Shown here in pieces: positions 36,908-46,684 of a stretch of 49,839 bases of DNA; position 1 is the first letter of the stretch; each line of letters begins with the position of its first letter. This DNA comes from Haloquadratum sp. Its GTDB lineage: Archaea > Halobacteriota > Halobacteria > Halobacteriales > Haloferacaceae. The notes beneath the pieces were generated by a model. That model did no database searches. It worked only from the letters and a program-made list of their open reading frames with translations, and was not told the DNA's origin. The stretch covers positions 1 to 49,839 of the forward strand of contig JAQCNF010000163.1 of the NCBI GenBank assembly GCA_028275165.1, given 5' to 3'. The translations under genes and the position numbers were made by a program.

Positions 36908-37855
36908 ATGGACTCGCTCAATCGGATGGCTGTGGAATTAGTCGATGAAGCACTCGACTTTGCTGAGGAACTCCGAATATCTGTCACTGAACTCCCCTCG
37001 GGGGCAACAGTTCTCGACTTTGGTCGCGACGCAGTTGGCGGTATCGAGGCCGGACTATTGCTAGCAGAGATACAAACAGCCGGATTGGCAACTGTTCAAA
37101 CACGTATGGGTCATCTTGCAGACAATCCCCTCCCGTACGTCGAACTGCAATGTGACCATCCAGCCATTTCGCTCTTAGGCTCACAGAAGGCTGGTTGGGA
37201 ACTACGCTTTGATGACGAGTTCTCGTTTGAGGGACTTGGCGGGGGTCCGGCTCGAGCACTCGTAGCAGAGGAGAATGAGTTCCATGAAATGGAGTATTTC
37301 GATGAATTTGATCTCACAGTCTTAACAATCGAGACAATCGACCAACCGTCAACGCAACTCGTTTCATACATCGCTGAACAGACCGATGTGCCCGAATCAG
37401 GCGTGTATCTTCCAATCTACCCTACTGGGTCAATAGCTGGTAGTGTCTCGGGAGCAGCACGAGCCGCTGAACTGGCTGTGTTCAGGCTTTTCGAACTTGG
37501 GTACCCGCTCGAAAATATTCTCTCGGTATCTGGATCAGCACCTGTCGCGCCCGTGAGCTATGATGAGCGCATCGCGATGGGGCGGACCAATGATGCGCTC
37601 GCATATGGCGGTGAGGTGTATCTCAGCGTTGCTGAAGATGATCCCGCATTTGCAGAGATCCCTTCGCGTGCGCGAGAGGAGTATGGAACTCCGTTTGAGG
37701 AGATCTTCGCCGCTGTGGACTGGAATTTTTACGACGTTGACGAGGCAGTATTCGCCCCAGCGAGCGTCACAATCGACATCATTGACGGCCCGACGCATCA
37801 GTTCGGGTCAACCGAGCCTGATGTTCTGATCGACTCATTTGAATTCGACCAATAA
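36908..37855 (+). CDS. mch: Methenyltetrahydromethanopterin cyclohydrolase
   Basis: 315 residues. Mch converts methenyl-H4MPT to formyl-H4MPT in the methanopterin C1 pathway. The N-terminal MDSLNRMAVELVDEALDFAEE and LDFGRDAVGGIEAGLLLAEI match archaeal Mch, as do YLPIYPTGSIAGSVSGAARA and GRTNDALAYGGEVYL. A CTTCTTAAC box sits about 27 nt before the ATG. Its presence in a genome with folD/glyA is usual for haloarchaea, which are not methanogens. Confidence 0.93.
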   Translation: MDSLNRMAVELVDEALDFAEELRISVTELPSGATVLDFGRDAVGGIEAGLLLAEIQTAGLATVQTRMGHLADNPLPYVELQCDHPAISLLGSQKAGWELRFDDEFSFEGLGGGPARALVAEENEFHEMEYFDEFDLTVLTIETIDQPSTQLVSYIAEQTDVPESGVYLPIYPTGSIAGSVSGAARAAELAVFRLFELGYPLENILSVSGSAPVAPVSYDERIAMGRTNDALAYGGEVYLSVAEDDPAFAEIPSRAREEYGTPFEEIFAAVDWNFYDVDEAVFAPASVTIDIIDGPTHQFGSTEPDVLIDSFEFDQ

Positions 37856-39148
37856 TTAACCTGATGGAAGCGAGTCATAGTCAGTAGCGTCATCTTCGGC
37901 TGTCTCGAACTGAGCGTGAAGTCGGCGGATACGGTCTGGAATCGGTGGATGAGTCATGTGAAACGCGGCGTAAGCTGGATGTGGAAAAGGATTTTGTAGA
38001 TTCTCTCCGGCAAGCGTTTCCAAGGCGCGTGTCATTGGGGTTGCACTATTCAATGTTTCTGCAGCAAAATCATCTGCCTCACGCTCGTGTCGAAGCGATA
38101 ATTGGTTCGTTAACGGTGAGAGTAAGCTGAATCCTGGCCCAGCAAATAGGAGACCGATACCGAGTGCTGCATACGTCACTGACGGCAGATCGAATGCAGC
38201 ATACACCCATGATGCGGTGCTTATCCACCAGAGCAGAGCGAAGAGAATACCCATCTGAGCCGCTGAGGCTCCAAGTTGCTTCCAAATATGTGCCTTCTTC
38301 CAATGCGCTAGTTCGTGCGCTAATACAGCTTGCATCTCGGTCGTTGACATCTGTTCAAGAAGTGTATCGAAGAGGACAACTCGCTTGGCTTGCCCGAACC
38401 CAATAAAGTAAGCATTCGAATGTGACGACCGCTTGCTTGCATCCATCTCATATACTTGCTCGCAATGAAATCCAGCTTGATCGAAGACATCGTCAACTGC
38501 CTCCCGAACAGATCCTGAATTAAGTGGCTCAAACTCATTGAATAGTGGTGCGACTACACGCGGATAGATAATCATCATCAGAATCGAGACTGTCATCACG
38601 ACGGCCCACCCAACTAGAGGCCATAGCTGTGGTAGTCGGTCAATAATCACCAATACAGCTCCGCCAATCAGACCAGCGGCAATCAACCCCAGGGCTGTTC
38701 CAACACATCTATCTCGAAGCCACAGCAACGGTGTTTGATTATTAAAGCCGTACCGTTCTTCGATGACGAAGGTTTCATACAAATCAAATGGTGCTGAGAG
38801 CAATTGTGAGCCGACAACTGCACCAGCAAGAACCGTTATTCCCTGAGCGACGACCGGAATAGAAGTCTCAGCTAGTCGCGTGACAATCGTGCCGTACAAT
38901 CCTGAGGCAACGAGTGCAAACACAATCGCGACGGTGACCCACGATTGAATCCGAGATGTGATTGTCGTGATCCGCTGATACTCTATCATCTTCTCCGGCG
39001 TCGACACTTCCAGTCGTGATCTGATCCATGATTCAGCAGAACGCAATTTTTCAGCACCGTATCTTAGATTTATCAGGTCCAGGCCTGAATACAGCAACTG
39101 CACTCCAAAGAGGAGCACTCCTAATATGACAACTGGTGTTGCGACCAT
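37856..39148 (-). CDS. Ste24-like M48 family membrane metallopeptidase
   Basis: 430 residues with several transmembrane helices and a zinc protease site. HELAHWKKAH (HExxH) is near residue 275, and HEREADDFA with the third ligand Glu is near 355. The FVIEERYGFNNQTP segment is diagnostic of the Ste24/CAAX protease branch rather than HtpX. In eukaryotes Ste24 trims prenylated proteins and clears blocked translocons; the archaeal substrate is unknown. A TTTTAATC box (minus: GATTAAAA) lies about 27 nt upstream. It converges on mch with no gap. Confidence 0.9.
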   Translation of the reverse strand: MVATPVVILGVLLFGVQLLYSGLDLINLRYGAEKLRSAESWIRSRLEVSTPEKMIEYQRITTITSRIQSWVTVAIVFALVASGLYGTIVTRLAETSIPVVAQGITVLAGAVVGSQLLSAPFDLYETFVIEERYGFNNQTPLLWLRDRCVGTALGLIAAGLIGGAVLVIIDRLPQLWPLVGWAVVMTVSILMMIIYPRVVAPLFNEFEPLNSGSVREAVDDVFDQAGFHCEQVYEMDASKRSSHSNAYFIGFGQAKRVVLFDTLLEQMSTTEMQAVLAHELAHWKKAHIWKQLGASAAQMGILFALLWWISTASWVYAAFDLPSVTYAALGIGLLFAGPGFSLLSPLTNQLSLRHEREADDFAAETLNSATPMTRALETLAGENLQNPFPHPAYAAFHMTHPPIPDRIRRLHAQFETAEDDATDYDSLPSG

Positions 39149-39194
39149 ATTCAGAATACGCTCCTACGCGAGTTTTAATCGCTCGCTAAGTCGA

Positions 39195-40805
39195 CTAGAT
39201 ATCTATCGAAGTAACAGTTCCAACTCCCTTAGATTGACCCTCTCGAAACACAAATCGTTGCCCTTCCTCTACAAGATATGGTCGGAACTTGAATTCAATC
39301 TCTGCATCACCCGTACTCCCTGGAAGTAGCTGTCCTTCTTCGGGGTGGAAAATGACAGCTTCGCTTGCAGTCTCAAGATGGACGACCGGTTCGTATCCAT
39401 CGCGAATGCGCGTTGGATGATTCAGTACCATTACCTCAGCTTCAAACGACTGAACTGGCGTTGGGTCGGCTGCGGCCGGCAGTAACGCCATCCCACGCTC
39501 AATCTCCGATTCACGAACACCCTTCAGTGCGATCCCGACAATTCGGCCTGCCTCAGCCCGGTCAACCCGGTGATAATGCATCTCAATTGAGCGCACTTCG
39601 ACTTGCTTGAAACTCCCATCCGGCATTGGACCAAGTTGCAGTGAATCGCCAGGTTCGACACTCCCCGAGTTAACCGTCCCAGAGGCAACAGCACCCACAC
39701 CAGTAACTGAGTATGTCCGGTCGACGTACATCCGGAAGTCACCGCAAGCATCCGCAGTTGTTTTTGGCAGCTGTCTGAACATTGCATCCAGTCGGCCGAG
39801 CCCCTCCATTGTGACTGCACTCGTCCGCACGATTGGAACGACTGAGTCGCTTAGCTCTTCAACAGCAGAATCAATCCCATGCCGTTCCAGACGGAGCGGA
39901 GTTCGTCCAACATCACGCAGAAGCCGCTCCACATCGCGTTCGACAGTTTCGACTGCCTCCGTCTCAACTATGTCAGTCTTTGTAATCGCCACGACCGTGG
40001 GAAGCTCCATCGCTAAGAGAATACCCAGGTGTTCGCGTGTGGTTTTCGTCGGCCCATCATCTGCCGCAACAACGAGCAAACCGTAGTCCAGTCGTTGGCC
40101 CACTAACCCGCGAATTGTGGTTCGAAGCCACGGTTCGTGACCGACCGTATCAACAAAAGAGACAAGACGGTCAGATTCCTCAACAACACGTGCTCGGTCG
40201 CTTTTCCGATGGGGATTATCCAGATGGACGGCATCATCATCTGTGAAACCATAGACAGCGTATGAGAGATCAGCGGACAGTCCACGTTCGACTTCATGCG
40301 GCTGAACATCAAGAAATCCGCGCGTTTGTCCCTGCCCATCGTCTGCAGTTCCTGTGACGAGTGATCCAACGAGTGTCGACTTTCCGTGGTCAACGTGCCC
40401 AGCGGTTCCGACAACAATATGATCATCATCGACGTTGAGCATCGACCCCTCGCTCAGAGTTGCAACCCCAACGACACCTGCATCCGGGGTATCGTCGACC
40501 TCCCATGTCTCAACATTCTCGACATGTGCACCGGCTTCTTCAGCAACCACTGAGAGGACCTCCATCGTTTCTGAGAATGCAGATTCTGAGATACCAGCGA
40601 TGCCACCTGCATCGGTGACGCCGAGGACATATGTTGCGTGGCCATCTCCTGAGAGCACCCGATGACGGAGCTGTGCGACCAAACTCTCCATTCGCCCATC
40701 AGTCAAGTGAACGTCACGCGATAGCCGTTCTTTGAACTCGATGTTTCCATCTTCTTCCTCGCCGCGCTCAAGGGCTGCGTGTAAGACAGCCCGGTCAGCG
40801 CTCAT
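39195..40805 (-). CDS. GTPBP1-like translational GTPase
   Basis: 536 residues. Begins with a ~125-residue non-GTPase region, then the GTPase: G1 GTAGHVDHGKST at 133-144, G3 DTVGHEPW, G4 TKTD. Two beta-barrel domains (II and III) follow. This layout is that of archaeal homologues of GTPBP1/GTPBP2, which act on ribosome-related quality control. Role in archaea is not established. CAGTATAAC read on the other strand gives a box about 27 nt upstream of the ATG. Confidence 0.9.
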   Translation of the reverse strand: MSADRAVLHAALERGEEEDGNIEFKERLSRDVHLTDGRMESLVAQLRHRVLSGDGHATYVLGVTDAGGIAGISESAFSETMEVLSVVAEEAGAHVENVETWEVDDTPDAGVVGVATLSEGSMLNVDDDHIVVGTAGHVDHGKSTLVGSLVTGTADDGQGQTRGFLDVQPHEVERGLSADLSYAVYGFTDDDAVHLDNPHRKSDRARVVEESDRLVSFVDTVGHEPWLRTTIRGLVGQRLDYGLLVVAADDGPTKTTREHLGILLAMELPTVVAITKTDIVETEAVETVERDVERLLRDVGRTPLRLERHGIDSAVEELSDSVVPIVRTSAVTMEGLGRLDAMFRQLPKTTADACGDFRMYVDRTYSVTGVGAVASGTVNSGSVEPGDSLQLGPMPDGSFKQVEVRSIEMHYHRVDRAEAGRIVGIALKGVRESEIERGMALLPAAADPTPVQSFEAEVMVLNHPTRIRDGYEPVVHLETASEAVIFHPEEGQLLPGSTGDAEIEFKFRPYLVEEGQRFVFREGQSKGVGTVTSIDI

Positions 40806-40875
40806 ACATGTTGTTTGGCATGTTACAGTATAACGCTTTTCGTAATTTGATTGTCAATGGCTCAAAGTGGCGAGA

Positions 40876-41328
40876 TCACTCTGTCAGACGCTCATATGCC
40901 GCAGTCACTGCTTTGAATTCTCGCTCGTTTCCAGCATTTCTATCAGGGTGTACCTGCTTGACACGCTCTCGGTAGGCAGCCTTGACCCGCTCTTGATCAG
41001 CATCTGGTGTGAGTTTAAGTCGACGATACGCCTCAGCCTCTGAGAGCGATGGGTTAGCCGAGACCGTGGAATACTGTCGTGTCCTTCGTTTATCTGTGCG
41101 AAACTCGCCCGTGACTGTGTTATATTCTTGCCGCTGGGACACTTTTTTCTGCCAGACACGTTGTTTGAGACGTCCACTTGCGTGAGACCAGAGGAGGTAT
41201 GTAACGACACCAAATAGGAGCGCAACAATCGAAAAAAACCATGAGTAAGCGAGTGTCAAAACCACAAACAACGTGGTTAAGCCTGCGAAAACAGAAGCAA
41301 TCCCAAAAATAAGACGTTCTCTGTCCAC
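40876..41328 (-). CDS. Membrane-anchored J-domain protein
   Basis: 150 residues. Two hydrophobic helices (about 7-30 and 31-47), a basic linker and a C-terminal J-domain (about 93-150) with the HPD triad (VHPDRNAGNEREF). J-domains stimulate DnaK (Hsp70); the anchor would place this at the membrane. Alternative readings have no domain. ATGTAAATTT on the plus strand places a TATA-like box about 27 nt upstream. Confidence 0.9.
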   Translation of the reverse strand: MDRERLIFGIASVFAGLTTLFVVLTLAYSWFFSIVALLFGVVTYLLWSHASGRLKQRVWQKKVSQRQEYNTVTGEFRTDKRRTRQYSTVSANPSLSEAEAYRRLKLTPDADQERVKAAYRERVKQVHPDRNAGNEREFKAVTAAYERLTE

Positions 41329-41425
41329 GAATCAATTTCGTAGGGATGGTATGTAAATTTCTGGTTACTCATCGGCAGGTCCTGCAAAGCAGTAATTTCA
41401 ATATTGTGGTTACAAACTGAACCGT

Positions 41426-41590
41426 ATGAGTCAGACACGTGAGGTGACTTGTCCGGAGTGTGGGAATACACAGTTCTGGAAGACCGCATCAATGGAGGTT
41501 CATTTGGGAACGAAGACGAAGTGGGCATGTAGTGACTGCAAATATGCATTTATCGAGATTGAGAATATCAGCTCTCTCTCCCAAGAATAG
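41426..41590 (+). CDS. Small zinc-ribbon protein (54 residues)
   Basis: A short gene encoding 54 residues. CPEC at 9-12 and CSDC near 36-39 form a zinc ribbon, with a conserved-looking GNTQFWKTASMEVHLGTKTK between them. It resembles TFIIS-like or haloarchaeal small zinc-finger proteins. A TAATTT box sits about 27 nt before the ATG. It is divergent from the J-protein gene. Function unknown. Confidence 0.75.
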   Translation: MSQTREVTCPECGNTQFWKTASMEVHLGTKTKWACSDCKYAFIEIENISSLSQE

Positions 41591-42615
41591 CATTGCCTGC
41601 CGTCGCGTGCAAATCGCCGCATTTCCTCTCCGAAACTGAGTATGAAATCAACATCTCACAGTTCAAATGATACTAGTGTAGAGGGTGCGATCTTCTCGGG
41701 TTATATATTGGGTCTAAAAACACATGAGTGTGGCCCGAATCAGTTGAATTGTCTGCCAAGTGTGAGGCGACAATTATATTTGGGTGGCCAATGTTCCAGT
41801 CTGGTACAACAACCGGTAATAGAGACACCATCAACACCGCGACGATATGTGGTGATTATTTTGATTCCCTACCGGTCGTCGTATAGCCACATAAAAGATA
41901 CTCTCACGACTGCTAAATATGAGAGAAATTGTCGCCCGCAACACTAACGACCAGCCTCATCCCAGGGCAGCAAGCCGAGTCAGCCGGGAAACCCTCGTGT
42001 CGGGCGGTCCACGGTATGGTGTGGACGGACCAGTATGTCCCATACCCGGGTTCATCGCCAAGTCATCGCTTCCAGTGTGGAATCACTCCGGCGCGGACAT
42101 AGGGGTATGGACATAATCAAACAATTGGTGACTCAAAATCTCTTTCGGTATAGATGGCCATGTACTGGGAGTATAACTCAATTCATACCTCGTGCCGAAG
42201 GTGTTCTTCACAGAGAGAACGGCTTGTTTAGCTGATTGCAGGCGCTCAACCGCCTCTCTCTCCCCTCAAGGGGTCGTGAATCGAAGATTCTCGTGATCCC
42301 GAAGAGCGGCGATTTTCGGGCGACACCGCAATCCGCGCCAGCGAGCAACGAGCGAAATAACGAGGGGATATAGTCTCTCCAGAAGTCGAAGGGTGCCGGT
42401 ATACGAACGGATCGCAGAGCGATTCGTCAACGTCTGTGGAGACCGCGTTCTCCTGTTTACTTCATCAGATGTTTCCGAAGTTGTAGATGGGAAAGCGCGT
42501 TTATGAGAACCCACCTCATAGGTTGTCAGGGACCGTCTAACGACATCATAGAAACGGGATCATCATCAATAAAGCCGCGCCAGCGGCTGAGTAGGGTCAA
42601 CTCAGCTGGAGGAGT
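41591..42615. other. Gene-poor kilobase with a possible small gene or structured RNA and decayed repeats
   Basis: No secure gene. At 41919 an ATG is preceded by a CATAAAAG box at exactly leaderless distance and opens a 65-codon frame to 42116. It is Arg/Ser/Gly/Pro-rich and unlike neighbouring proteins. The same DNA is GC-rich and can fold (GTCCAC/GTGGAC around 42006-42024). Farther on, CCCCTCAAGGGG (42266-42277) and CCCGAA/TTCGGG (42298-42320) are hairpins of a type seen in insertion-sequence debris. Confidence 0.35.
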
Positions 42616-43989
42616 TCAGAAAGCGTATTCAGATTCAGTTAACTGCACATATTGACCATTGCGGAATCTGAACTTTGCCATCTTATACGCGCCTAATAGC
42701 TTCGTTGCGTTCATTCCTGCTCGAATATTGCTTAATTTAAACATCTCCCACCCGCCTGTATCAGAGATCAGCGACCGGGCAGTGGCGAAGGCGTGGTCCC
42801 AATCGTCAGGGCTATACGAGCGGACAATATCAGCCATTGCCGCATTTCGCAGCACCTCGTCACCGATTTCGTTTTTCCATCGATTATTGTAATTTGCTAT
42901 GTTTCCATTCGCTGCGAGTTCACCAGCAATGTTGCCGGTCCGGATAGCTGTGTGATCTCCTCCCTCATGGAACGCAGACGTGGCACCCATTGCACCACCA
43001 ACGACAGCAATGCCCGCTTGTGTTGGTGACTCAATTGGCCGTGTCGATGAGATAGCGTACGTTTCCGTTCCATCTTTTTTTCCTCGATCAGTCACGACGG
43101 GGAAGTCATTTGATACATCATATTCATCGCCATATTCCTGCTCTAATAGACGTCTAATATACTCTGAGCCCCGTGGTAACTGTGTGTCATCAGCTGATAG
43201 TAGTGGATAGTCACTTGGTGAGGATATATCCTCAAGCGAGAGTCCTATTGGCATTGTCAAGCCGATACGAGCAATATTATCATCATTTGGAAAGATCCAG
43301 GGATACGCGGTGTGCCCTGGCATATGTCCCCACCAGAATTTGATTGCGCCATCAATCTCAGCGGCGACTGCATCCGGTAATCGGCGATGCTCCTGGTATG
43401 CAATATGATTTGCCTTGCGAGTCGAAAGCCGGTCAGTTACCTCAAATGACAGGAACGTATCGAGAACACGGTTCGTGAGCTGGCGTTGTGGACCATCAGC
43501 TAAAATAACGGTTTTTGCGTGTAATTCAGACCCATCAGCCAGCCTTACTTGATGCGCAGTTGGGCTCTCGGTATCGACCGACCGAACAGACGTGCCAATA
43601 CGATATGACGCGCCCGCAGATTCGGCTCGCGAACGAAGGAAGTCGTCGAATTTCGCTCGATGCATGCAGAATCCGAACTGGTCGTACGACGAGTTAATTC
43701 CCGTCGATTCCATGGTAAGTGACTCCGTCGGGCCAATGAATTCAGCTCGGTCGAGTGTATCGAGGATTACCCCTTCTGGCATCTCATCAGGGTGAATTCC
43801 CATGATATCGACCCAATAGTCCAGAATGCCGGCTGCATCAGTCGAGTCAGGGCCCATCTGCCCATTACGATCATCTCGTGGCACCCCCTTTTCGATAACT
43901 ATCGCGCTCGCCCCGTTCGACGCGGCAGCATGCCCCGCAGCGGAACCAGCAGGACCGCCCCCGATTATCGCGACGTCGAATTGCTCCAT
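42616..43989 (-). CDS. Geranylgeranyl reductase family flavoprotein
   Basis: 457 residues from the ATG at 43989. It opens with an FAD-binding Rossmann motif, FDVAIIGGGPAGSAAG (4-19), and has the VVGGAMGATSAFHEGGDHTA segment that contacts the flavin. These enzymes hydrogenate the double bonds of isoprenoid chains of archaeal lipids or of quinone tails. The reading frame continues upstream to 44142 across the promoter and is rejected. A TTTATTA box lies about 27 nt upstream. Confidence 0.86.
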   Translation of the reverse strand: MEQFDVAIIGGGPAGSAAGHAAASNGASAIVIEKGVPRDDRNGQMGPDSTDAAGILDYWVDIMGIHPDEMPEGVILDTLDRAEFIGPTESLTMESTGINSSYDQFGFCMHRAKFDDFLRSRAESAGASYRIGTSVRSVDTESPTAHQVRLADGSELHAKTVILADGPQRQLTNRVLDTFLSFEVTDRLSTRKANHIAYQEHRRLPDAVAAEIDGAIKFWWGHMPGHTAYPWIFPNDDNIARIGLTMPIGLSLEDISSPSDYPLLSADDTQLPRGSEYIRRLLEQEYGDEYDVSNDFPVVTDRGKKDGTETYAISSTRPIESPTQAGIAVVGGAMGATSAFHEGGDHTAIRTGNIAGELAANGNIANYNNRWKNEIGDEVLRNAAMADIVRSYSPDDWDHAFATARSLISDTGGWEMFKLSNIRAGMNATKLLGAYKMAKFRFRNGQYVQLTESEYAF

Positions 43990-44074
43990 GTATAAAACCG
44001 CTTGTGGGCAGTAATAAACTTCCTGACCCGCGGGGCGGTTGAGATTTATCCCAGTCGAATACGATTTAACACTG
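43990..44074. promoter_or_regulatory. Divergent promoters, reductase and dehydrogenase
   Basis: Minus-strand TTTATTA (about 44012-44018) and plus-strand GATTTATC (44043-44050) both lie about 27 nt upstream of their ATGs. The two TATA-like boxes are about 30 bp apart, so the promoters may interfere. Confidence 0.55.
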
Positions 44075-45043
44075 ATGACTGCCAAGGACTCAGACACAGA
44101 TATCGTCGTGCTTCGACAGAAAATCCATGGCCTCTCTGCCACAGCATACGCTGAGCGTCTTCAAGAACGCCTCGCTGAACAGACAGTCACCGCTGCGCAA
44201 ACACCGGATGCAGAACGCAGACTGTTAAAACAAGCGTCTGTTGCCACTGGATACTCCCTCCCTGAGGAGATACCAGAGATAGCGACGAACTTAGAACTAT
44301 TTGCGTGTGTGTTTGCCGGAACGGGACACTTGTCACTTGACGAATTTGAAGCAAACAAAATTGCTGTGACAAACGCCTCCGGCGTCCATGGGCCTAACGT
44401 TGCAGAATATGTGCTCGGCGGTATTCTCTCGTTTGCACGCGGGTTTCACCAAGCCAATCGCCGTGCACAGTTTAACGAGTGGCGCTCGTATCAGACACAG
44501 GAACTCACCGGTTCAACAGTTACTATCATTGGTCTTGGGGCTATTGGCACATCAGTCGCCGAACATCTACAATCGTTTGATGTGCATCGAATAGGCGTTC
44601 GGCACTCCCCTCAGAAGGGTGGCCCAGTCGAAGACGTTGTTGAATTAGGTAACACTGAGGCAGTACATAAAGCTGTCTCACACGCTGAATATGTCGTATT
44701 AGCTTGTCCATTAACAGAACTCACCCGCGAACTTGTTAATGCGAACTTGTTTCGGTCGATGCCTCCTGAAACAGTCATTATCAATGTCGCACGAGGTCCT
44801 GTCATCAATACAGATGATTTAGTCACCGCTCTTCAGACAAACGCAATACGTGGCGCGATGTTGGATGTCACAGACCCGGAGCCACTTCCTCCAGATCATG
44901 TATTATGGAATTTCGGAAACGTCCTTATTACCCCCCACAATGCAGGCCATACTCCGAAATACTGGGACCGCTTAGCTGATATTGTCGCTGAGAATATAGC
45001 GCGGCTTGAGGCAAATGAATCGCTGCGAAATCAGGTCGTTTAA
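44075..45043 (+). CDS. D-isomer-specific 2-hydroxyacid dehydrogenase
   Basis: 322 residues from the ATG at 44075; the upstream ATG at 44039 lies in the promoter. NAD-binding IIGLGAIGTSVAEHL, catalytic Arg in INVARGPVINTDDLV, Glu in DVTDPEPLPPDHVLW and His in ITPHNAGHTPKYW are all present. Belongs to the phosphoglycerate/glyoxylate reductase superfamily; the exact substrate is not clear. It converges with asd, with 16 nt between the stop codons. Confidence 0.88.
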   Translation: MTAKDSDTDIVVLRQKIHGLSATAYAERLQERLAEQTVTAAQTPDAERRLLKQASVATGYSLPEEIPEIATNLELFACVFAGTGHLSLDEFEANKIAVTNASGVHGPNVAEYVLGGILSFARGFHQANRRAQFNEWRSYQTQELTGSTVTIIGLGAIGTSVAEHLQSFDVHRIGVRHSPQKGGPVEDVVELGNTEAVHKAVSHAEYVVLACPLTELTRELVNANLFRSMPPETVIINVARGPVINTDDLVTALQTNAIRGAMLDVTDPEPLPPDHVLWNFGNVLITPHNAGHTPKYWDRLADIVAENIARLEANESLRNQVV

Positions 45044-45059
45044 TCCGAGAGGCTGTCTC

Positions 45060-46094
45060 CTAAACCCACCCGGCGTCAACGAGTAATTCCGCATTAAGTA
45101 GCGAGGCGCCAGCAGCCCCTCGAATTGTGTTGTGAGCAAGGCAATTGTATTTGATTCCAGTAGCTGTCTGTTGAATGCCTCCGACGGAAATCTGCATTCC
45201 ATCAGCACGAGCGCGGTCAAGCCGTGGCTGTGGTCTTATCGGGTCATCAAACACGTTGATTAGTTGCTCTGGTGAAGAGTATAGCGATGTGCCACTATAT
45301 GACTGCATCGCATCAGCAGCCTCGTCTGCGGAGACCGATTGACTCGTTTCAACAAACACGTTCTCAAGATGTCCATCAAGCGTTGGGATACGGTTACACG
45401 ATGCAATCACGTCCATCGAATGCAGCTCTACATTCGCTCCAGTGAATGATCCGAGTATTTTCCGCGACTCGGACTCCATTTTATTTTCTTCACCTCCGAT
45501 ATGTGGAATTGCATTGTCGATAATTTCCATTGAGGTGACTCCAGAGTATCCTGCTCCAGACACAGCTTGCAATGTCGAGACATGGACAGAGTCTATTTCG
45601 AATTCTTGGAGTGCAGCTAACGTCGGCATCATAGTGATTGTCGAACAGTTCGGGTTTTTCACGAGCGCACCGTCCCACCCTCGATTTATTCGTTGTTGCT
45701 CGATGAGTTTAAGATGACCCGGATTGATTTCCGGAATCGTCAGTGGAATGTCTGATGCCATTCGATCGTTCGAGGAATTCGATGAAATGACATATCCTGC
45801 CTCCAAGAAATCTGGTTCGACCTCTGCAGCAACACTTGATGGCAGTGAAGAAAAAAGCAAGTCTACACTACTCGGCAGTGCCTCTGGCGTCGTCTCTGTG
45901 ACAACCATCGAACCAATCTCCTCCGGAATGGGTGTCTCGATGCGCCACTTTGCCGCATCGTCATATCTCTTTCCAACACTCGACTCGGAGGCTGTCACTG
46001 CGACGAGGTTGAACGTTGGATGGTCTTGAAGTAACTGAATGAACCGCTGTCCGACTGCACCGGTCGCGCCGAGTATGCCCACGCGTACGCTCAT
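45060..46094 (-). CDS. asd: Aspartate-semialdehyde dehydrogenase
   Basis: 344 residues from the ATG at 46094 (MSVRVGILGATGAVGQRFIQ). Catalyses reduction of aspartyl phosphate to aspartate semialdehyde on the way to threonine, methionine and lysine. NADP-binding GATGAVGQ and the active-site Cys150 in LVKNPNCSTITMMPTLAAL are intact. The upstream ATG at 46145 is less likely. The gene stands alone on this strand. Confidence 0.94.
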   Translation of the reverse strand: MSVRVGILGATGAVGQRFIQLLQDHPTFNLVAVTASESSVGKRYDDAAKWRIETPIPEEIGSMVVTETTPEALPSSVDLLFSSLPSSVAAEVEPDFLEAGYVISSNSSNDRMASDIPLTIPEINPGHLKLIEQQRINRGWDGALVKNPNCSTITMMPTLAALQEFEIDSVHVSTLQAVSGAGYSGVTSMEIIDNAIPHIGGEENKMESESRKILGSFTGANVELHSMDVIASCNRIPTLDGHLENVFVETSQSVSADEAADAMQSYSGTSLYSSPEQLINVFDDPIRPQPRLDRARADGMQISVGGIQQTATGIKYNCLAHNTIRGAAGASLLNAELLVDAGWV

Positions 46095-46684
46095 ATGATG
46101 CGGGTGTGCACCTCTTGCATAAGGTCGTTTGGATTCCACCATCATACACGCCTACGCTCCATCAAAAAGCAGATTATCTTTATTATGCGCACAGAGTACG
46201 TCAGTGCACCCGCGCCATGGATGTGCTGCCAGTATGGTTACCTCCAAGCCGATCGGGAGCATCTTGGGCGTGAGTCGTTGAAGAGATAAGCGCGATAAAA
46301 AAAGCGTCTGAGAATTGCTGAGTGCCACTATGGAGGCGAAAACGCCACCAGTTCCCCCGAAGAGTTCTTTCGTTACTACGCATAGGGTATGCTTTGATGA
46401 CTGCCGAAGAGCCGAGTATGAATTTAATCATAGAGTTGACAGCTAACACTCAAAACACCGCCTCAACAGCACAGGGCATCTTCAGGACAGTGCTAGAGGT
46501 ATCTGATGCAATCGGGGATACACACATGTCGTGGAAACAGGAAACTCCACGTCAAGCAGCCTCCACAAGCAGGTAGTACATGAGGATCGTTCAGTACGTG
46601 ATCAGTCGATGTACGTCAGTTGTCGAAGATTAGTTCGTCCAAAATCGATAGATAGAGGTTCCAGGTTAGAATACGTGGGGTAAA
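46095..46684. other. Long intergenic region between asd and the carboxylase
   Basis: 590 bp without a secure gene. Short frames of 34 codons (from 46185) and 59 codons (from 46397) start with ATG on the plus strand but lack promoter boxes at the usual distance. A seven-A run lies near 46298. Weak TATA-like sequence precedes the carboxylase ATG. Confidence 0.4.

Noticed and set aside
41642-41947. 101-codon open frame after the small zinc-ribbon gene
   Set aside because: Composition is unlike haloarchaeal proteins and no promoter box is at the right place.
41919-42116. SRP RNA or RNase P RNA
   Set aside because: I looked for the conserved cores of both RNAs and did not find them.
46185-46576. 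Two short plus-strand frames upstream of the carboxylase
   Set aside because: No promoter boxes at the usual distance and no recognisable protein features.
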